DNA of 32,309 nucleotides from DATKKK01 sp964354625. GTDB lineage: Archaea > Thermoproteota > Bathyarchaeia > Bathyarchaeales > Bathycorpusculaceae. The stretch lies in assembly GCA_964354625.1 (NCBI GenBank), contig CAYHAK010000011.1:1-32309 (forward strand), read 5' to 3'. Positions 6,168 through 13,955 of the stretch are shown one piece after another. The notes under the pieces are model-generated. The model saw only the letters and a program-made list of their open reading frames with translations, made no database searches and was not told the DNA's origin. The first letter of the stretch is position 1; every line of letters begins with the position of its first letter. Both the position numbers and the translations under genes were made by a program.

Positions 6168-7574
6168 GTGACAACTCTGCGCAAACCAGGCCATCCCTAC
6201 ATGCCGAACGCTCTGCCGCAGACCAAACAGGAAATGATGCGCCAAATAGGCATAAAAGACATTGACGAACTGTACAGCGACATTCCCGAGAAATACCGCT
6301 TGAAGGAAACGCTGAATCTGCCTGGAGACAATCTCTCAGAGTTCGCGGTCAAAAAGCACATCGATGCTCTGCTTTCGATGAACAAGACAGGCAGCGACAT
6401 GCCTGTTTTCCTAGGTGCCGGGTGCTGGCCACACTACGTTCCAGCCGTCGTGAAGGATACCATTCGACGCGGCGAACTGCTAACTGCTTATACGCCTTAC
6501 CAGCCTGAAATCGCACAGGGCATGCTACAGGCACTGTTCGAATACCAAAGCATGATGTGCGAGCTCGTGGGCATGGAAGTTTCAAACTGCTCAATGTACG
6601 ATTGGGCCTCTGCACTAGGCGAAGCCGTGCGCATGGCAAACCGCGTCAAAGGACGAAGCGAAATCCTTATTCCAAGAATCATCCATCCTGAAAGGAAAGA
6701 TGTCCTGCACGCCTACACAGAATCTGCAGGAATCACAGTAGAATCGATCGCCTATGACGCAGACACAGGACTCATTAATCTCGAGGACCTGAAGGCCAAG
6801 ATTTCTGACAAGACGGCAGCAGTGTACATCGAAAACCCCTCCTACCTAGGCATGATCGAGCCTCAAGTTGAGGCAATTGCCGAAGAAACCCACAAGCACA
6901 AAGCGCTTTTTATCGCGGGAGTCGACCCAACTTCCTTGGGAGTTCTGAAGCCACCTGGTGAATACGAGGCCGACATCGTTGTGGGTGAGGCTCAGCCGCT
7001 AGGCAACCCAATGAATTTCGGTGGGCCGCTACTGGGCATTATGGCTTGTCGCGATGACATGAGCCTGATTAGGCAGATGCCAGGCCGAGTTATTGGAATG
7101 ACCGCAACACTTGACAACAGCAGAAACGGCTTTTGCATGGCCTTGCAGACTCGTGAGCAACATATCAGGCGCGAAAAAGCGACGTCGAACATATGCTCAA
7201 ATGAGGCTCTGTGCGCAGTTGCCTCAGCCGTCTACATGGCTTTGCTTGGGCCGCAGGGCATGCGTGAACTCGGCGAAACAATAATGTACAAGGCCAATTA
7301 CGCTCTGCGCTTGCTTTCGCAAGTAGACCGTGTCAAAGCCCCTGTCTTCAAGGCAAGCCATTTCAAGGAATTCACCGTCAACTTCGACGAAGCAGGACTG
7401 ACTGTCAAGGAAGTGAATGCAAAGCTTCTACAAAGACAAGTCCACGGTGGAAAAGATGTATCGAAAGATTTCCCAGAACTGGGCCAGACAGCCCTCTACT
7501 GTGTCACTGAGATTCATTCGAAGGAAGAGATAGAGAGACTAGCCGAGGCTCTGGACGAAGTCTTCGGGTGGTAG
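6168..7574 (+). CDS. gcvPA: Glycine decarboxylase (P-protein) subunit 1
   Basis: The 468-aa protein matches the N-terminal half of P-protein as found in split archaeal/bacterial enzymes: PYMPNALPQTKQEMMRQIG at the start, GAGCWPHYVPAVV, YTPYQPEIAQG and NFGGPLLGI. With subunit 2 it forms the PLP-dependent decarboxylase of the glycine cleavage system. The start is GTG 6168; the family normally begins shortly before the YxPN motif. No gcvT, gcvH or lpd is in the window, so these must lie elsewhere if the pathway is complete. Confidence 0.93.
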   Translation: MTTLRKPGHPYMPNALPQTKQEMMRQIGIKDIDELYSDIPEKYRLKETLNLPGDNLSEFAVKKHIDALLSMNKTGSDMPVFLGAGCWPHYVPAVVKDTIRRGELLTAYTPYQPEIAQGMLQALFEYQSMMCELVGMEVSNCSMYDWASALGEAVRMANRVKGRSEILIPRIIHPERKDVLHAYTESAGITVESIAYDADTGLINLEDLKAKISDKTAAVYIENPSYLGMIEPQVEAIAEETHKHKALFIAGVDPTSLGVLKPPGEYEADIVVGEAQPLGNPMNFGGPLLGIMACRDDMSLIRQMPGRVIGMTATLDNSRNGFCMALQTREQHIRREKATSNICSNEALCAVASAVYMALLGPQGMRELGETIMYKANYALRLLSQVDRVKAPVFKASHFKEFTVNFDEAGLTVKEVNAKLLQRQVHGGKDVSKDFPELGQTALYCVTEIHSKEEIERLAEALDEVFGW

Positions 7575-7582
7575 ATGGAAGC

Positions 7583-9118
7583 ATGTTCAGACAGGCAAGC
7601 TGGGAAGAGCAAGTAATCCTTAGTCTCGGTAAACCCGGAAGAATAGGCCACATCCTACCACAGACTGAAAACGAGATCAAGGACGCTATCGGTGACGCGA
7701 ACAAACTCATTCCTGACAACATGCGACGTGTGTCCCCACCTAAGCTGCCCGAGCTTTCAGAAGTTGAGGTAGTGCGTCACTTCCTGCGTCTATCGGAGAT
7801 GAACTACGGCGTCGATCTGGGCCTTTATCCACTGGGCAGCTGCACAATGAAGTACAACCCGAAAATAGATGAAGAACTCGCCAATTCGCCAAACTTCAGC
7901 ATGCTACACCCTTATCAAGACGAAAGCACGATACAGGGAATTCTCGAAATCCTGTACAGGCTCGAGCGTTGGCTGGCCGAGATTACTGGCACACATGAAG
8001 TCTGCCTGCTTCCAGCCGCTGGCGCCCATGGTGAACTGCTTGGGATGCTGCTCATGCGCGCTTACCACAAGCTGAACGGCGAGGGCGAAAAGCGGAAGGA
8101 GGTAATAGTCCCAGATTCAGCTCACGGCACGAATCCCGCAAGCGCAGCTATGGCCGGATTTGAAGTGGTGGTTGTTCCTTCTGATGAGGACGGGCTTGTG
8201 GACTTGAAGGCGCTGGAAGCTTCAGTGTCCAAGCGAACAGCAGGCCTTATGCTCACGAACCCCAATACACTGGGTATCTTCGAGAAGGACATTGAGGAAA
8301 TAGCAGGTACCATCCATGGCGCGGGTGGTCTGCTTTACTACGACGGGGCGAATTTGAACCCGCTTCTGTGTAAGGCTAGGCCCGGCGACATGGGTTTCGA
8401 CATAGTTCATATAAACGTCCATAAGACTTTCGGCACTCCTCATGGCGGGGGAGGTCCTGGAGCAGGCCCAGTAGGAGTCTGCAAGGAGCTCGCTGAATTC
8501 CTGCCAGGTCCACGCATAACTTATGAAAATAGGCGCTACCGACTAGACTATGATTGTCCTCATGGCGTAAGCAGGGTTCGAAGCTTCTACGGCAACGTCG
8601 CAGTCCTTCTGAGGGCATACGTCTACATTCTGAGCCTTGGCCGTGAAGGATTGAAGGAAGTTGCAGAGGTCTCAACTCTAAACGCCAACTACATTCTCGC
8701 CAAACTGAAGAACATCAAAGGGCTGTCCGTTCCTTATAATAGCGAGAAGCCTCGGAAGCACGAGTGCGTGTTCAGCGCGAAAACACTGAAGAATGAGACA
8801 GGGGTATCAGCGTTGAACTTGTCGAAGCGCTTGCTAGACTATGGCCTTCATTCCCCCACGATATACTTTCCACTCATCGTCGAAGAGGCTTTGATGATTG
8901 AGCCAACAGAAACCTTTGAGAAGGAGGAACTCGACCGTTTCGTTGACGCCGTGAAGGAGACGTGTCAAAGCGCATACATATCTCCAGAAATCGTGCTGAA
9001 GGCACCGCACAACACTGCCATTTCGAAACTTGATGAGGTCAAAGCATCTCACCCTAGAACCATGGCGCTAAGCTGGCGCATGTACCTCAAGAAGAGCGGC
9101 CAAGCACTGCAAGCGTAG
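7583..9118 (+). CDS. gcvPB: Glycine decarboxylase (P-protein) subunit 2
   Basis: About 511 aa, matching the C-terminal half of P-protein. The PLP-binding lysine is K281 in HINVHKTFGTPHGGGG, followed by the glycine-rich loop. PDSAHGTNPASAAM and YPLGSCTMKYNP are also conserved. ATG 7583 (MFRQASWEEQ) is preferred because homologues start with M-(Y/F)-RQA-x-W; a GTG at 7568 would overlap the gcvPA stop. Spacing of 8 nt from gcvPA implies co-translation of the two halves in equal amounts. Confidence 0.94.
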   Translation: MFRQASWEEQVILSLGKPGRIGHILPQTENEIKDAIGDANKLIPDNMRRVSPPKLPELSEVEVVRHFLRLSEMNYGVDLGLYPLGSCTMKYNPKIDEELANSPNFSMLHPYQDESTIQGILEILYRLERWLAEITGTHEVCLLPAAGAHGELLGMLLMRAYHKLNGEGEKRKEVIVPDSAHGTNPASAAMAGFEVVVVPSDEDGLVDLKALEASVSKRTAGLMLTNPNTLGIFEKDIEEIAGTIHGAGGLLYYDGANLNPLLCKARPGDMGFDIVHINVHKTFGTPHGGGGPGAGPVGVCKELAEFLPGPRITYENRRYRLDYDCPHGVSRVRSFYGNVAVLLRAYVYILSLGREGLKEVAEVSTLNANYILAKLKNIKGLSVPYNSEKPRKHECVFSAKTLKNETGVSALNLSKRLLDYGLHSPTIYFPLIVEEALMIEPTETFEKEELDRFVDAVKETCQSAYISPEIVLKAPHNTAISKLDEVKASHPRTMALSWRMYLKKSGQALQA

Positions 9119-9125
9119 GCAACAG

Positions 9126-9133
9126 TTTATATT
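9126..9133 (+). promoter_or_regulatory. TATA box for the DUF59 gene
   Basis: TTTATATT lies just after the gcvPB stop and about 50 nt before ATG 9179. GGTGA at 9164-9168 is the likely ribosome site, so this gene can be expressed separately. Confidence 0.5.
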
Positions 9134-9178
9134 GCGCAGTCGTACTATTCAGCAAAAAGATCAGGTGAACATGATAAT

Positions 9179-9475
9179 ATGACGGAACTGGAGGACAAGG
9201 TGCGAGAAGCGGTCGGCCGAATCGTTGATCCTGAGACGGGAATGACCTTCGGCGAGATGCAGATGATCACGAGCGTGAAAGAAGAAGAACAGGGTTCCGT
9301 CAAGGTCGAATTTGTACCGTCCAGCCCGTTCTGCCCAATCGCCTTCAAGCTGTCAATGGACATCAAGAACGCCGCCTTGAAAGTGCCTGGCGTAAAAAAA
9401 GCCGCCATCCTCTGCCAGGGCCACATGATGGAACAGCAAATCAATGAAATGACGAACAAAGACCAGCAGCAATGA
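9179..9475 (+). CDS. MIP18/DUF59 family Fe-S cluster assembly protein
   Basis: The 98-aa protein has the MIP18 layout: helix LEDKVREAVGRIVDPETGM, then TSVKEEEQGSVKVEFVPSS, FCPIAFKLSMDI with the reactive cysteine, and the helix KVPGVKKAAILC. Members (SufT, PaaD, MIP18/Cia2) help load or mature iron-sulfur clusters. The C-terminus carries an extra cysteine and HMMEQQINEM. ATG 9179 is the first start that opens the full frame; an ATG at 9171 hits a stop at once. Confidence 0.9.
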   Translation: MTELEDKVREAVGRIVDPETGMTFGEMQMITSVKEEEQGSVKVEFVPSSPFCPIAFKLSMDIKNAALKVPGVKKAAILCQGHMMEQQINEMTNKDQQQ

Positions 9476-9511
9476 CGGCAGTCCTTCGCCATTTCTTTCC
9501 GAGTGCTCTGA

Positions 9512-9715
9512 ATCGTTAATGCAATTCTGGCTTTCTTCGTGTATTCCTTTCCATCAATACAGCTAGATGAGGCAGCGCGCGCGTTTTTGAACAATGGCTG
9601 TCTTGTGTGGTCGAACGAGAGCTATGTTTTTCCGCGAGCGATGAAGCACAAGAACGAAGCTGGACAATGGGAATATTTCGACTGGAACAAACCGCTAGGA
9701 CGAAAGAGAGCATAG
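9512..9715 (+). other. Coding-like frame of about 67 codons without a clear start
   Basis: After a TGA at 9509-9511 a plus-strand frame stays open to a TAG at 9713-9715. It reads like protein (for example AFLNNGCLVWSNESYVFP and GQWEYFDWNKPLGRK), but it has no convincing start or ribosome site and I do not recognise it. A GC tract falls inside it and its stop codon is the first three bases of a TAGCGCGCGCTA palindrome. It may be a gene remnant. The opposite strand also has a long frame, so coding is not established. Confidence 0.3.
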
Positions 9716-9744
9716 CGCGCGCTACCATTCAGTTACATGCGCGC
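9575..9744. repeat. Alternating GC tracts
   Basis: A 9-bp tract at 9575-9583, a perfect TAGCGCGCGCTA at 9713-9724 and a 6-bp copy with flanking CTAG at 9739-9744, in the convergent gap between the DUF59 gene and the small membrane protein. Confidence 0.8.
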
Positions 9745-9750
9745 TAGTAA

Positions 9751-9927
9751 CTACTCTGTCTCGGGGTGAGCTTGAGGATCCTCCTCTGGATTCTTCTGAT
9801 CTTCGATAGCGTCAAGCAAGCTCCAGACTAGTATGAGGCCTAGACCGAAGGCCACGCCGAAACCGACTCCGTAAGCGATGAATGGCAGAGTGTTCTGAAG
9901 TATATCAAGGAAATAGGTTGCTTCCAT
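9751..9927 (-). CDS. Small membrane protein, unknown
   Basis: A 58-aa protein with one long or two closely packed hydrophobic segments (~residues 13-40, FIAYGVGFGVAFGLGLILVW) and an acidic, proline-rich tail. The start at ATG 9927 is set by a strong GGAGGTGA 8 nt upstream; longer frames from 10020 ignore it. Function is unknown. It lies about 60 nt downstream of another small minus-strand frame. Confidence 0.75.
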   Translation of the reverse strand: MEATYFLDILQNTLPFIAYGVGFGVAFGLGLILVWSLLDAIEDQKNPEEDPQAHPETE

Positions 9928-9988
9928 TCTGCTTTCACCTCCCTGAGCCGTCATGTTTCTCGGTCTGAGGCTCCTCCAATTCGTACAC

Positions 9989-10249
9989 CTAGCACTTGAA
10001 GAGGCGATAGCCTGAAACAACCTTCATAATGTCTGGAACCAGCAGGACGAGAGTCAAGTTTCTCTCTGGAATCCGAATGATTACGGCATTATGCCTGGAG
10101 GACTTCCGGGCAGATCCTACGTCTCTGATAGTGCCCAGATCCTCGAAAATCTGCCTTTCTGAATCATCCAGAGCCTCCTTTGATGGGGAAAAAAAGGGGA
10201 TTTTGCGGCAGATGCCAAAACACATAAATCCACTTTTACCATCTAACAC
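9989..10249 (-). CDS. Small hypothetical protein
   Basis: Up to 86 aa; not recognised. The C-terminal part looks genuine: SERQIFEDLGTIRDVG followed by two predicted strands (NAVIIRIPERNLTLVLLV). The start is uncertain: GTG 10249 or ATG 10225, both lying almost in the tRNA promoter. The opposite strand has a similarly long frame, so I keep confidence modest. Confidence 0.45.
   Translation of the reverse strand: MLDGKSGFMCFGICRKIPFFSPSKEALDDSERQIFEDLGTIRDVGSARKSSRHNAVIIRIPERNLTLVLLVPDIMKVVSGYRLFKC
10221..10230 (+). promoter_or_regulatory. TATA-like box for tRNA-Tyr
   Basis: CACATAAATC lies about 30 nt upstream of the first tRNA base (10258), the spacing expected for an archaeal stable-RNA promoter. 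Confidence 0.5.
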
Positions 10250-10288
10250 ATTCCGTTCGGGCGGTAGCTCAGCCTGGCAGAGCTTCCG

Positions 10289-10318
10289 AGCCTACTAGCT
10301 TAACTGGTAGACGGAGAC
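10289..10318 (+). other. tRNA-Tyr intron 1 (noncanonical, position 30/31)
   Basis: A 30-nt intron. The predicted central 4-bp helix is 10283-10286 with 10313-10316 (CTTC/GGAG, one G-T pair). The 3-nt bulges are 10287-10289 and 10317-10319, cut after their second base. The intron body forms a hairpin, 10292-10298 with 10304-10310. Removal restores a perfect TCCGG/CCGGA stem. Confidence 0.8.
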
Positions 10319-10325
10319 GCTGTAG

Positions 10326-10375
10326 ATGTCTACCCACGGTGGGCGTCATCCAGCCTGCTGGGCGTACAAGCGGAT
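10326..10375 (+). other. tRNA-Tyr intron 2 (canonical, position 37/38)
   Basis: A 50-nt intron. The anticodon stem is the outer helix, the central helix is 10320-10323 with 10370-10373 (two G-T pairs), and the bulges are AGA (10324-10326) and ATA (10374-10376), cut after their second base. This helix forms fully only if intron 1 has been removed or the stem is otherwise closed. Confidence 0.8.
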
Positions 10376-10411
10376 ACCGGAGTGTCGCAGGTTCAAATCC
10401 TGCCCGCCCGA

Positions 10412-10603
10412 CTAAGCGCTTGAACAGGCTTTTTGCCCTCTACATATGGGTTCAAACGTGACTGAGGCTTTGTGCCGTCTGTTGCGCTGTTTTTCGCTCA
10501 ATAGATAGCGCGCGCTACCCCTCCCCCCTGTTTTTGGCATGCTGTTTCGCGAAATTCTCGTCAATACGAGATATCCCCAGGTTTTTCGCGCGCGCTTGTT
10601 ATT
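10412..10603. other. Spacer after tRNA-Tyr
   Basis: A short T run follows the tRNA (around 10430). Apart from two GC tracts I see no gene, although short open frames cross the tracts on both strands. Confidence 0.4.
10506..10595. repeat. Pair of alternating GC tracts
   Basis: A perfect TAGCGCGCGCTA at 10506-10517 and a 9-bp tract at 10587-10595, about 80 bp apart. Confidence 0.8.
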
Positions 10604-10840
10604 GTGTCTGCTCTTTCTCTTTCATGGGTGGGTTGCTGTTTGAGTAAAGGCTTAGAAGGAAAACCGTGCTATGCTTTAGCGGGAGGTTTGGGCTGTCTGA
10701 GGAAGGACACGTTGCCGTGTGGGTGCGTGTACGAGGACGACGGGTTTGTGGTGGTGCGTGTTCACGAGTGCAAATATCACAGGCGAAGACGAACCACAAA
10801 GCGGCCTTACCGCCCGAAAGCAGAATGCGTCAGACCCTAG
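10604..10840 (+). CDS. Small Cys/His-rich hypothetical protein
   Basis: Up to 78 aa; not recognised. The C-terminal half contains LPCGCVYEDDGFVVVRVHEC followed by KYH, a plausible small zinc site (C-x-C...C..H), and then a run of Arg/Lys. The start is uncertain: GTG 10604, GTG 10628 or TTG 10640. No strong ribosome site is seen. It could be spurious. Confidence 0.4.
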   Translation: MSALSLSWVGCCLSKGLEGKPCYALAGGLGCLRKDTLPCGCVYEDDGFVVVRVHECKYHRRRRTTKRPYRPKAECVRP

Positions 10841-10950
10841 CCGACTCCAGCCGGACGGACGACCAAAATTGCAGATTGCCCTGCTAAATCTTATATAATT
10901 TCTTCTTGGCTCTGTTGGTAAGGTTAGATTCGGCGCGCTGGTGGTTGGGA

Positions 10951-12120
10951 ATGGGGTTGTATGAGGGTTCTGACAGGGCTGGTTTGATTAGGCCTTCGGC
11001 GATTCGAAGGATGCTTGAGGCTTCGGCGGGGATGAAGGACGTTGTTCACATGGAGCAGGGTGAGCCTAGCTTTGTGACGCCGAAGCACATACTGGAAGCC
11101 GCAATAGACGCCATAGAGAAGGGCTGCACGCATTATACGGCGATTGATGGGACACTGGAGTTACGTGAGGCTATTGCTGAGAAACTTGAGAGGGACAACG
11201 ACATAGCAGCTGATCCTAGGAGTGAAGTTACGGTGACGTCGGGTTCTCAGGAGGCCATGCTGATTGCTGCTTTGGGGTTTCTGAACAGGGGCGACGAGGC
11301 GTTGGTTCTTGACCCGTACTATCCGGCGTATCTGGAAGACACGCTGCTCGCCGAAGCCAAGCCCGTCACTGTTCCGCTTCAAGAAAAGAAAGACTACGCC
11401 GTAGAAACCGAGGCTTTGGAGAGTAGGATAACCGACAGGACTAGGATGGTTTGGCTGTGCAACCCCTCCAACCCCACAGGCCACGTGTTCACTAGGCAGG
11501 ACCTCGAAACCATAGCCGAAGTGGCCAAGAAACACAACCTCATAGTCTTTTCGGACGAGATATATGAGAGAATCGTTTACGACGATGCTAGACACGTCAG
11601 CATGGCTGCTCTGCCAGGTATGGAAGAGCGAACAATCACGGTGAACGGGTTCTCCAAAGCCTACGCGATGACAGGGTGGCGGATAGGCTACATTGCGGCT
11701 GGAAAGAATCTTTCGGCCACGCTGCGTAAGCTGCATTATTATGCAGCGCTGTGCCCGAACACGATATCGCAGGAAGCCGCTGTCGCGGCGCTCAGAGGAC
11801 CCCAAGAATGTGTAGATGAAATGGTAACGGAATACGATAAGAGGAGGCAGCTTGCGCTGGCTGAATTGGGCAAGGTTAAAGACCTGCCTTTTACCAGGCC
11901 GAAGGGGACATTTTATGTGTTTCCAGATTTCTCTGGTTACGACAGGTCGGACGAGGTGTCTGCGTTGCGTCTGCTGAGGCAGGCTGGCGTGGTGACTGCG
12001 CCAGGCTCAGGCTTTGGCAAAGCTGGCGAAGGACACTTAAGAATATCATACTCCATCTCCTATGAGCAAGTCAAAGATGGGATGACGCGAATCAGAGATT
12101 CGCTAGAGCGCAAAACCTAA
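10951..12120 (+). CDS. Class I/II pyridoxal-phosphate aminotransferase
   Basis: The 389-aa fold-type I aminotransferase has the active lysine K236 in NGFSKAYAMTGWRIGY, plus the hallmarks WLCNPSNPTGHVF and FSDEIYERIVYD. The family transaminates aspartate, aromatic or branched amino acids; substrate cannot be read from the sequence. ATG 10951 is preferred (MGLYEGSDRAGLIRPSAIR, the usual family beginning), with GGTGG about 7 nt upstream; a TTG at 10906 would add 15 unlikely residues. Convergent with the aconitase X genes. Confidence 0.92.
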   Translation: MGLYEGSDRAGLIRPSAIRRMLEASAGMKDVVHMEQGEPSFVTPKHILEAAIDAIEKGCTHYTAIDGTLELREAIAEKLERDNDIAADPRSEVTVTSGSQEAMLIAALGFLNRGDEALVLDPYYPAYLEDTLLAEAKPVTVPLQEKKDYAVETEALESRITDRTRMVWLCNPSNPTGHVFTRQDLETIAEVAKKHNLIVFSDEIYERIVYDDARHVSMAALPGMEERTITVNGFSKAYAMTGWRIGYIAAGKNLSATLRKLHYYAALCPNTISQEAAVAALRGPQECVDEMVTEYDKRRQLALAELGKVKDLPFTRPKGTFYVFPDFSGYDRSDEVSALRLLRQAGVVTAPGSGFGKAGEGHLRISYSISYEQVKDGMTRIRDSLERKT

Positions 12121-12279
12121 ACCGTCTCGGCATTGCCGCGTGCCAGCGAACGAAATCCTTTACTCTCCTCTTCCTACAGCCTCGGCTGAACACGTAGGAT
12201 GCTCAGTGGAAATTGTTGTCCTTCCAGACTCGTCAGAAGGACGCGCTTGGTTGCCCATAAAGAACACAGTCAGATCAGG

Positions 12280-12705
12280 TCATCGTCCCTGCCCTGCTAT
12301 GGTGACCGTGTTTCTGTCTCCGTCCACTTTGACGTGGTCGCCTGTGCGTATGGCTCGGAAAGGATCATCCTCCAATTTGTCAACCAAAGGGACTCTGGCT
12401 ATGAAGGCACTGACCACGAGGACGGTTTCTACGTCTTTGACAATCATTGCCTTTGGTGCGAGATTGCGTGATGCTAGTTTGAACAGTCCGTCTATCTGAA
12501 CTACTGAGCTGGCTTTTCCAGACGGAAACACAAGCACTGTGCCTGCAACACTCTTTCCAGCCAGATCGTGGCCCTTCTCTCTGACAATGCCTGTCTTAGG
12601 GTCTGTTAGGTAGAAGCAGATAGGCTCGTGAGAAACCAAGGCCTCGCCTTCCCCGTACCCACCTATTATCTTGTGGCACTTTAGCGTGATTTCCGTGTTC
12701 TTCAT
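12280..12705 (-). CDS. Aconitase X small (swivel) subunit, phosphomevalonate dehydratase
   Basis: About 141 aa with the swivel-domain pattern: IIGGYGEGEALVSHEPICFY, then KSVAGTVLVFPSGKASSV and the C-terminal GDHVKVDGDRNTVTI. With the large subunit it forms aconitase X, which in archaea dehydrates (R)-5-phosphomevalonate to trans-anhydromevalonate phosphate in the modified mevalonate pathway to isoprenoids. ATG 12705 is preferred because AAGGAG lies 8 nt upstream; ATG 12711 would overlap the large-subunit stop (ATGA) but is too close to that site. Confidence 0.92.
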   Translation of the reverse strand: MKNTEITLKCHKIIGGYGEGEALVSHEPICFYLTDPKTGIVREKGHDLAGKSVAGTVLVFPSGKASSVVQIDGLFKLASRNLAPKAMIVKDVETVLVVSAFIARVPLVDKLEDDPFRAIRTGDHVKVDGDRNTVTIAGQGR

Positions 12706-12707
12706 TC

Positions 12708-13910
12708 TCATTTCTCCTTGACGGCTGCTTCCACGCAATTTCGCAGTCTTCCAACCTTAACGTCTTTGAATCGGCGGTAGTAGGCGCATTTTGGCGAGTC
12801 TGTCATGCCTGTCTTGTTCTTGTATGCTATCCAGCAGGGCTCGTCTATGCACGTGTCCACCACCACGTGTCCTCCAGCCTTCTCTATTGCCCGCACGAAA
12901 CCCATCCTCTCAGCCAGAAGCCTCGTCGTGCCCGACGTGCAGATCCAGAATGAAACACTCTCGCGTATCTTCTTTCCTTCCAGCAGCCTAGCAGTCTCCC
13001 CTATCTGCTTGAGCGTATAATGCGGACATCCAAGCATGACGAAGTCCATATTTCCGCGTGTGGTCTGCAACTCCTCGCAGGCCTGTTCCAGTTCGCGATC
13101 CGCTACGGTGATTGTGTCGCTTGGCCTGTCGCCTTGGAACGCATCCTCAACGGTCGAAGCCCCAACCGTGAATCCGGGCATGTAGAACATGGATATGGCT
13201 CCAGACACGTTGGACATGGCGCAGAAGTTTATTAGCTCCTCCGTGCTCGGCCGCCTCGTCAAACCTGTAAGCACGGGAATCCCATAACCCAACCGCTTGC
13301 CCACGTAATACCCCAGAAGCGTGAAGTCAAACTCGTCCTTCAGGTCTGCTTCGACTTTGACGAGGTGCGTCCCCTTCCGGTTCTCCTTGATGTGCAGTCC
13401 GTACAGGGGCGTTTTGCCGATGACGCCTGAGGCAAGCCCGCTCTGGGCCGCCTCCCGGTTCGTTGTAGCGCCGATAACGGAGTTCACGTAGGGCGTGGCG
13501 CTTGACTCCGAGAAGGCCACGGTTTCGCCGCACAGCGGAATGTTCTCCGATAGGTAGGGCAGGCAGCTCCAGCTGAGTATCGCGCCGACCCGTTTGTAGG
13601 CATCAATCACTCTCCGAGCCACGTCAGCCTCATCCTCCGGAATACCCTCAAACGCCTTGTGAAAATACGGGATATCGTAAACTGGATTCGTGCTCGTAGG
13701 CACTTTGCAGCGTGCGCCGCCATTGGCCAGAAGCTCAACGAAGTACAGGTCGCCCTCCTGACCACTCGACGCAGCATGTGCACGGCTGATCGGAATCATT
13801 TTCGGCGCGTCGTAGGCGTCTCCGATGGCCACGAGCAGCTCCATCGCCTTCCGCGTGCCCTCGCCCGACTCGCCTTCGAGTATTCGTTCTTCCTCTTTTG
13901 TTAGGTGCAT
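12708..13910 (-). CDS. Aconitase X large subunit, phosphomevalonate dehydratase
   Basis: The 400-aa catalytic subunit of aconitase X. Conserved segments include ISRAHAASSGQEGDLYFVEL, PTSTNPVYDIPYF, FSESSATPYVNSVIGATTNR and LGCPHYTLKQIGE, plus a C-terminal DTCIDEPCWIAY. Cysteines for the Fe-S cluster are spread over these segments, as in the family. It is followed at once by the small subunit and preceded, 45 nt upstream, by a hydroxyacid dehydrogenase on the same strand. ATG 13910 has GAGAGGAG upstream. Confidence 0.93.
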   Translation of the reverse strand: MHLTKEEERILEGESGEGTRKAMELLVAIGDAYDAPKMIPISRAHAASSGQEGDLYFVELLANGGARCKVPTSTNPVYDIPYFHKAFEGIPEDEADVARRVIDAYKRVGAILSWSCLPYLSENIPLCGETVAFSESSATPYVNSVIGATTNREAAQSGLASGVIGKTPLYGLHIKENRKGTHLVKVEADLKDEFDFTLLGYYVGKRLGYGIPVLTGLTRRPSTEELINFCAMSNVSGAISMFYMPGFTVGASTVEDAFQGDRPSDTITVADRELEQACEELQTTRGNMDFVMLGCPHYTLKQIGETARLLEGKKIRESVSFWICTSGTTRLLAERMGFVRAIEKAGGHVVVDTCIDEPCWIAYKNKTGMTDSPKCAYYRRFKDVKVGRLRNCVEAAVKEK

Positions 13911-13938
13911 CTCAATTCTCCTCTCATCCTGATGTGCA

Positions 13939-13947
13939 GCGCGCGCG
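13939..13947. repeat. Alternating GC tract
   Basis: A 9-bp tract fills part of the 45-bp gap between the hydroxyacid dehydrogenase stop and the aconitase X start. Here both neighbours are intact genes. Confidence 0.8.
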
Positions 13948-13955
13948 AAGCTTGT

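Larger units (their letters stand above)
10258..10411 (+). tRNA. tRNA-Tyr (GTA) with two introns
   Basis: Acceptor CGGGCGG (10258-10264) pairs with CCGCCCG (10404-10410); C1-G72 is the archaeal tRNA-Tyr identity pair and A10411 is the discriminator. CCA is not encoded. The D stem is GCTC/GAGC (10267-10270/10280-10283). The T arm is GCAGG-TTCAAAT-CCTGC (10387-10403). The anticodon stem forms only after two introns are removed: TCCG (10285-10288) plus G10319, then loop CTGTAG (10320-10325) plus A10376, then CCGGA (10377-10381). The anticodon GTA is at 10322-10324. The mature molecule is 74 nt. Both introns obey bulge-helix-bulge geometry. Confidence 0.93.

Noticed and set aside
9145..9594. A 149-codon minus-strand frame covering the DUF59 gene
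   Set aside because: Most of it is antisense to the DUF59 protein. Only its first ~35 codons (right of 9476) look protein-like, so it is not called.
9989..10298. Plus-strand frame opposite the 86-codon hypothetical gene, running into tRNA-Tyr
   Set aside because: It overlaps the tRNA acceptor and D arm, so it cannot be a normal gene.
10604..10905. Structured RNA (SRP or RNase P) between the tRNA and the aminotransferase
   Set aside because: I could not find the universal RNase P core elements or the SRP domain IV loop. GC-rich sequence alone is not enough.
11161..11805. A 214-codon frame on the minus strand inside the aminotransferase gene
   Set aside because: Antisense to a well-supported gene; no family resemblance, no ribosome site. 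It is a frame shadow.
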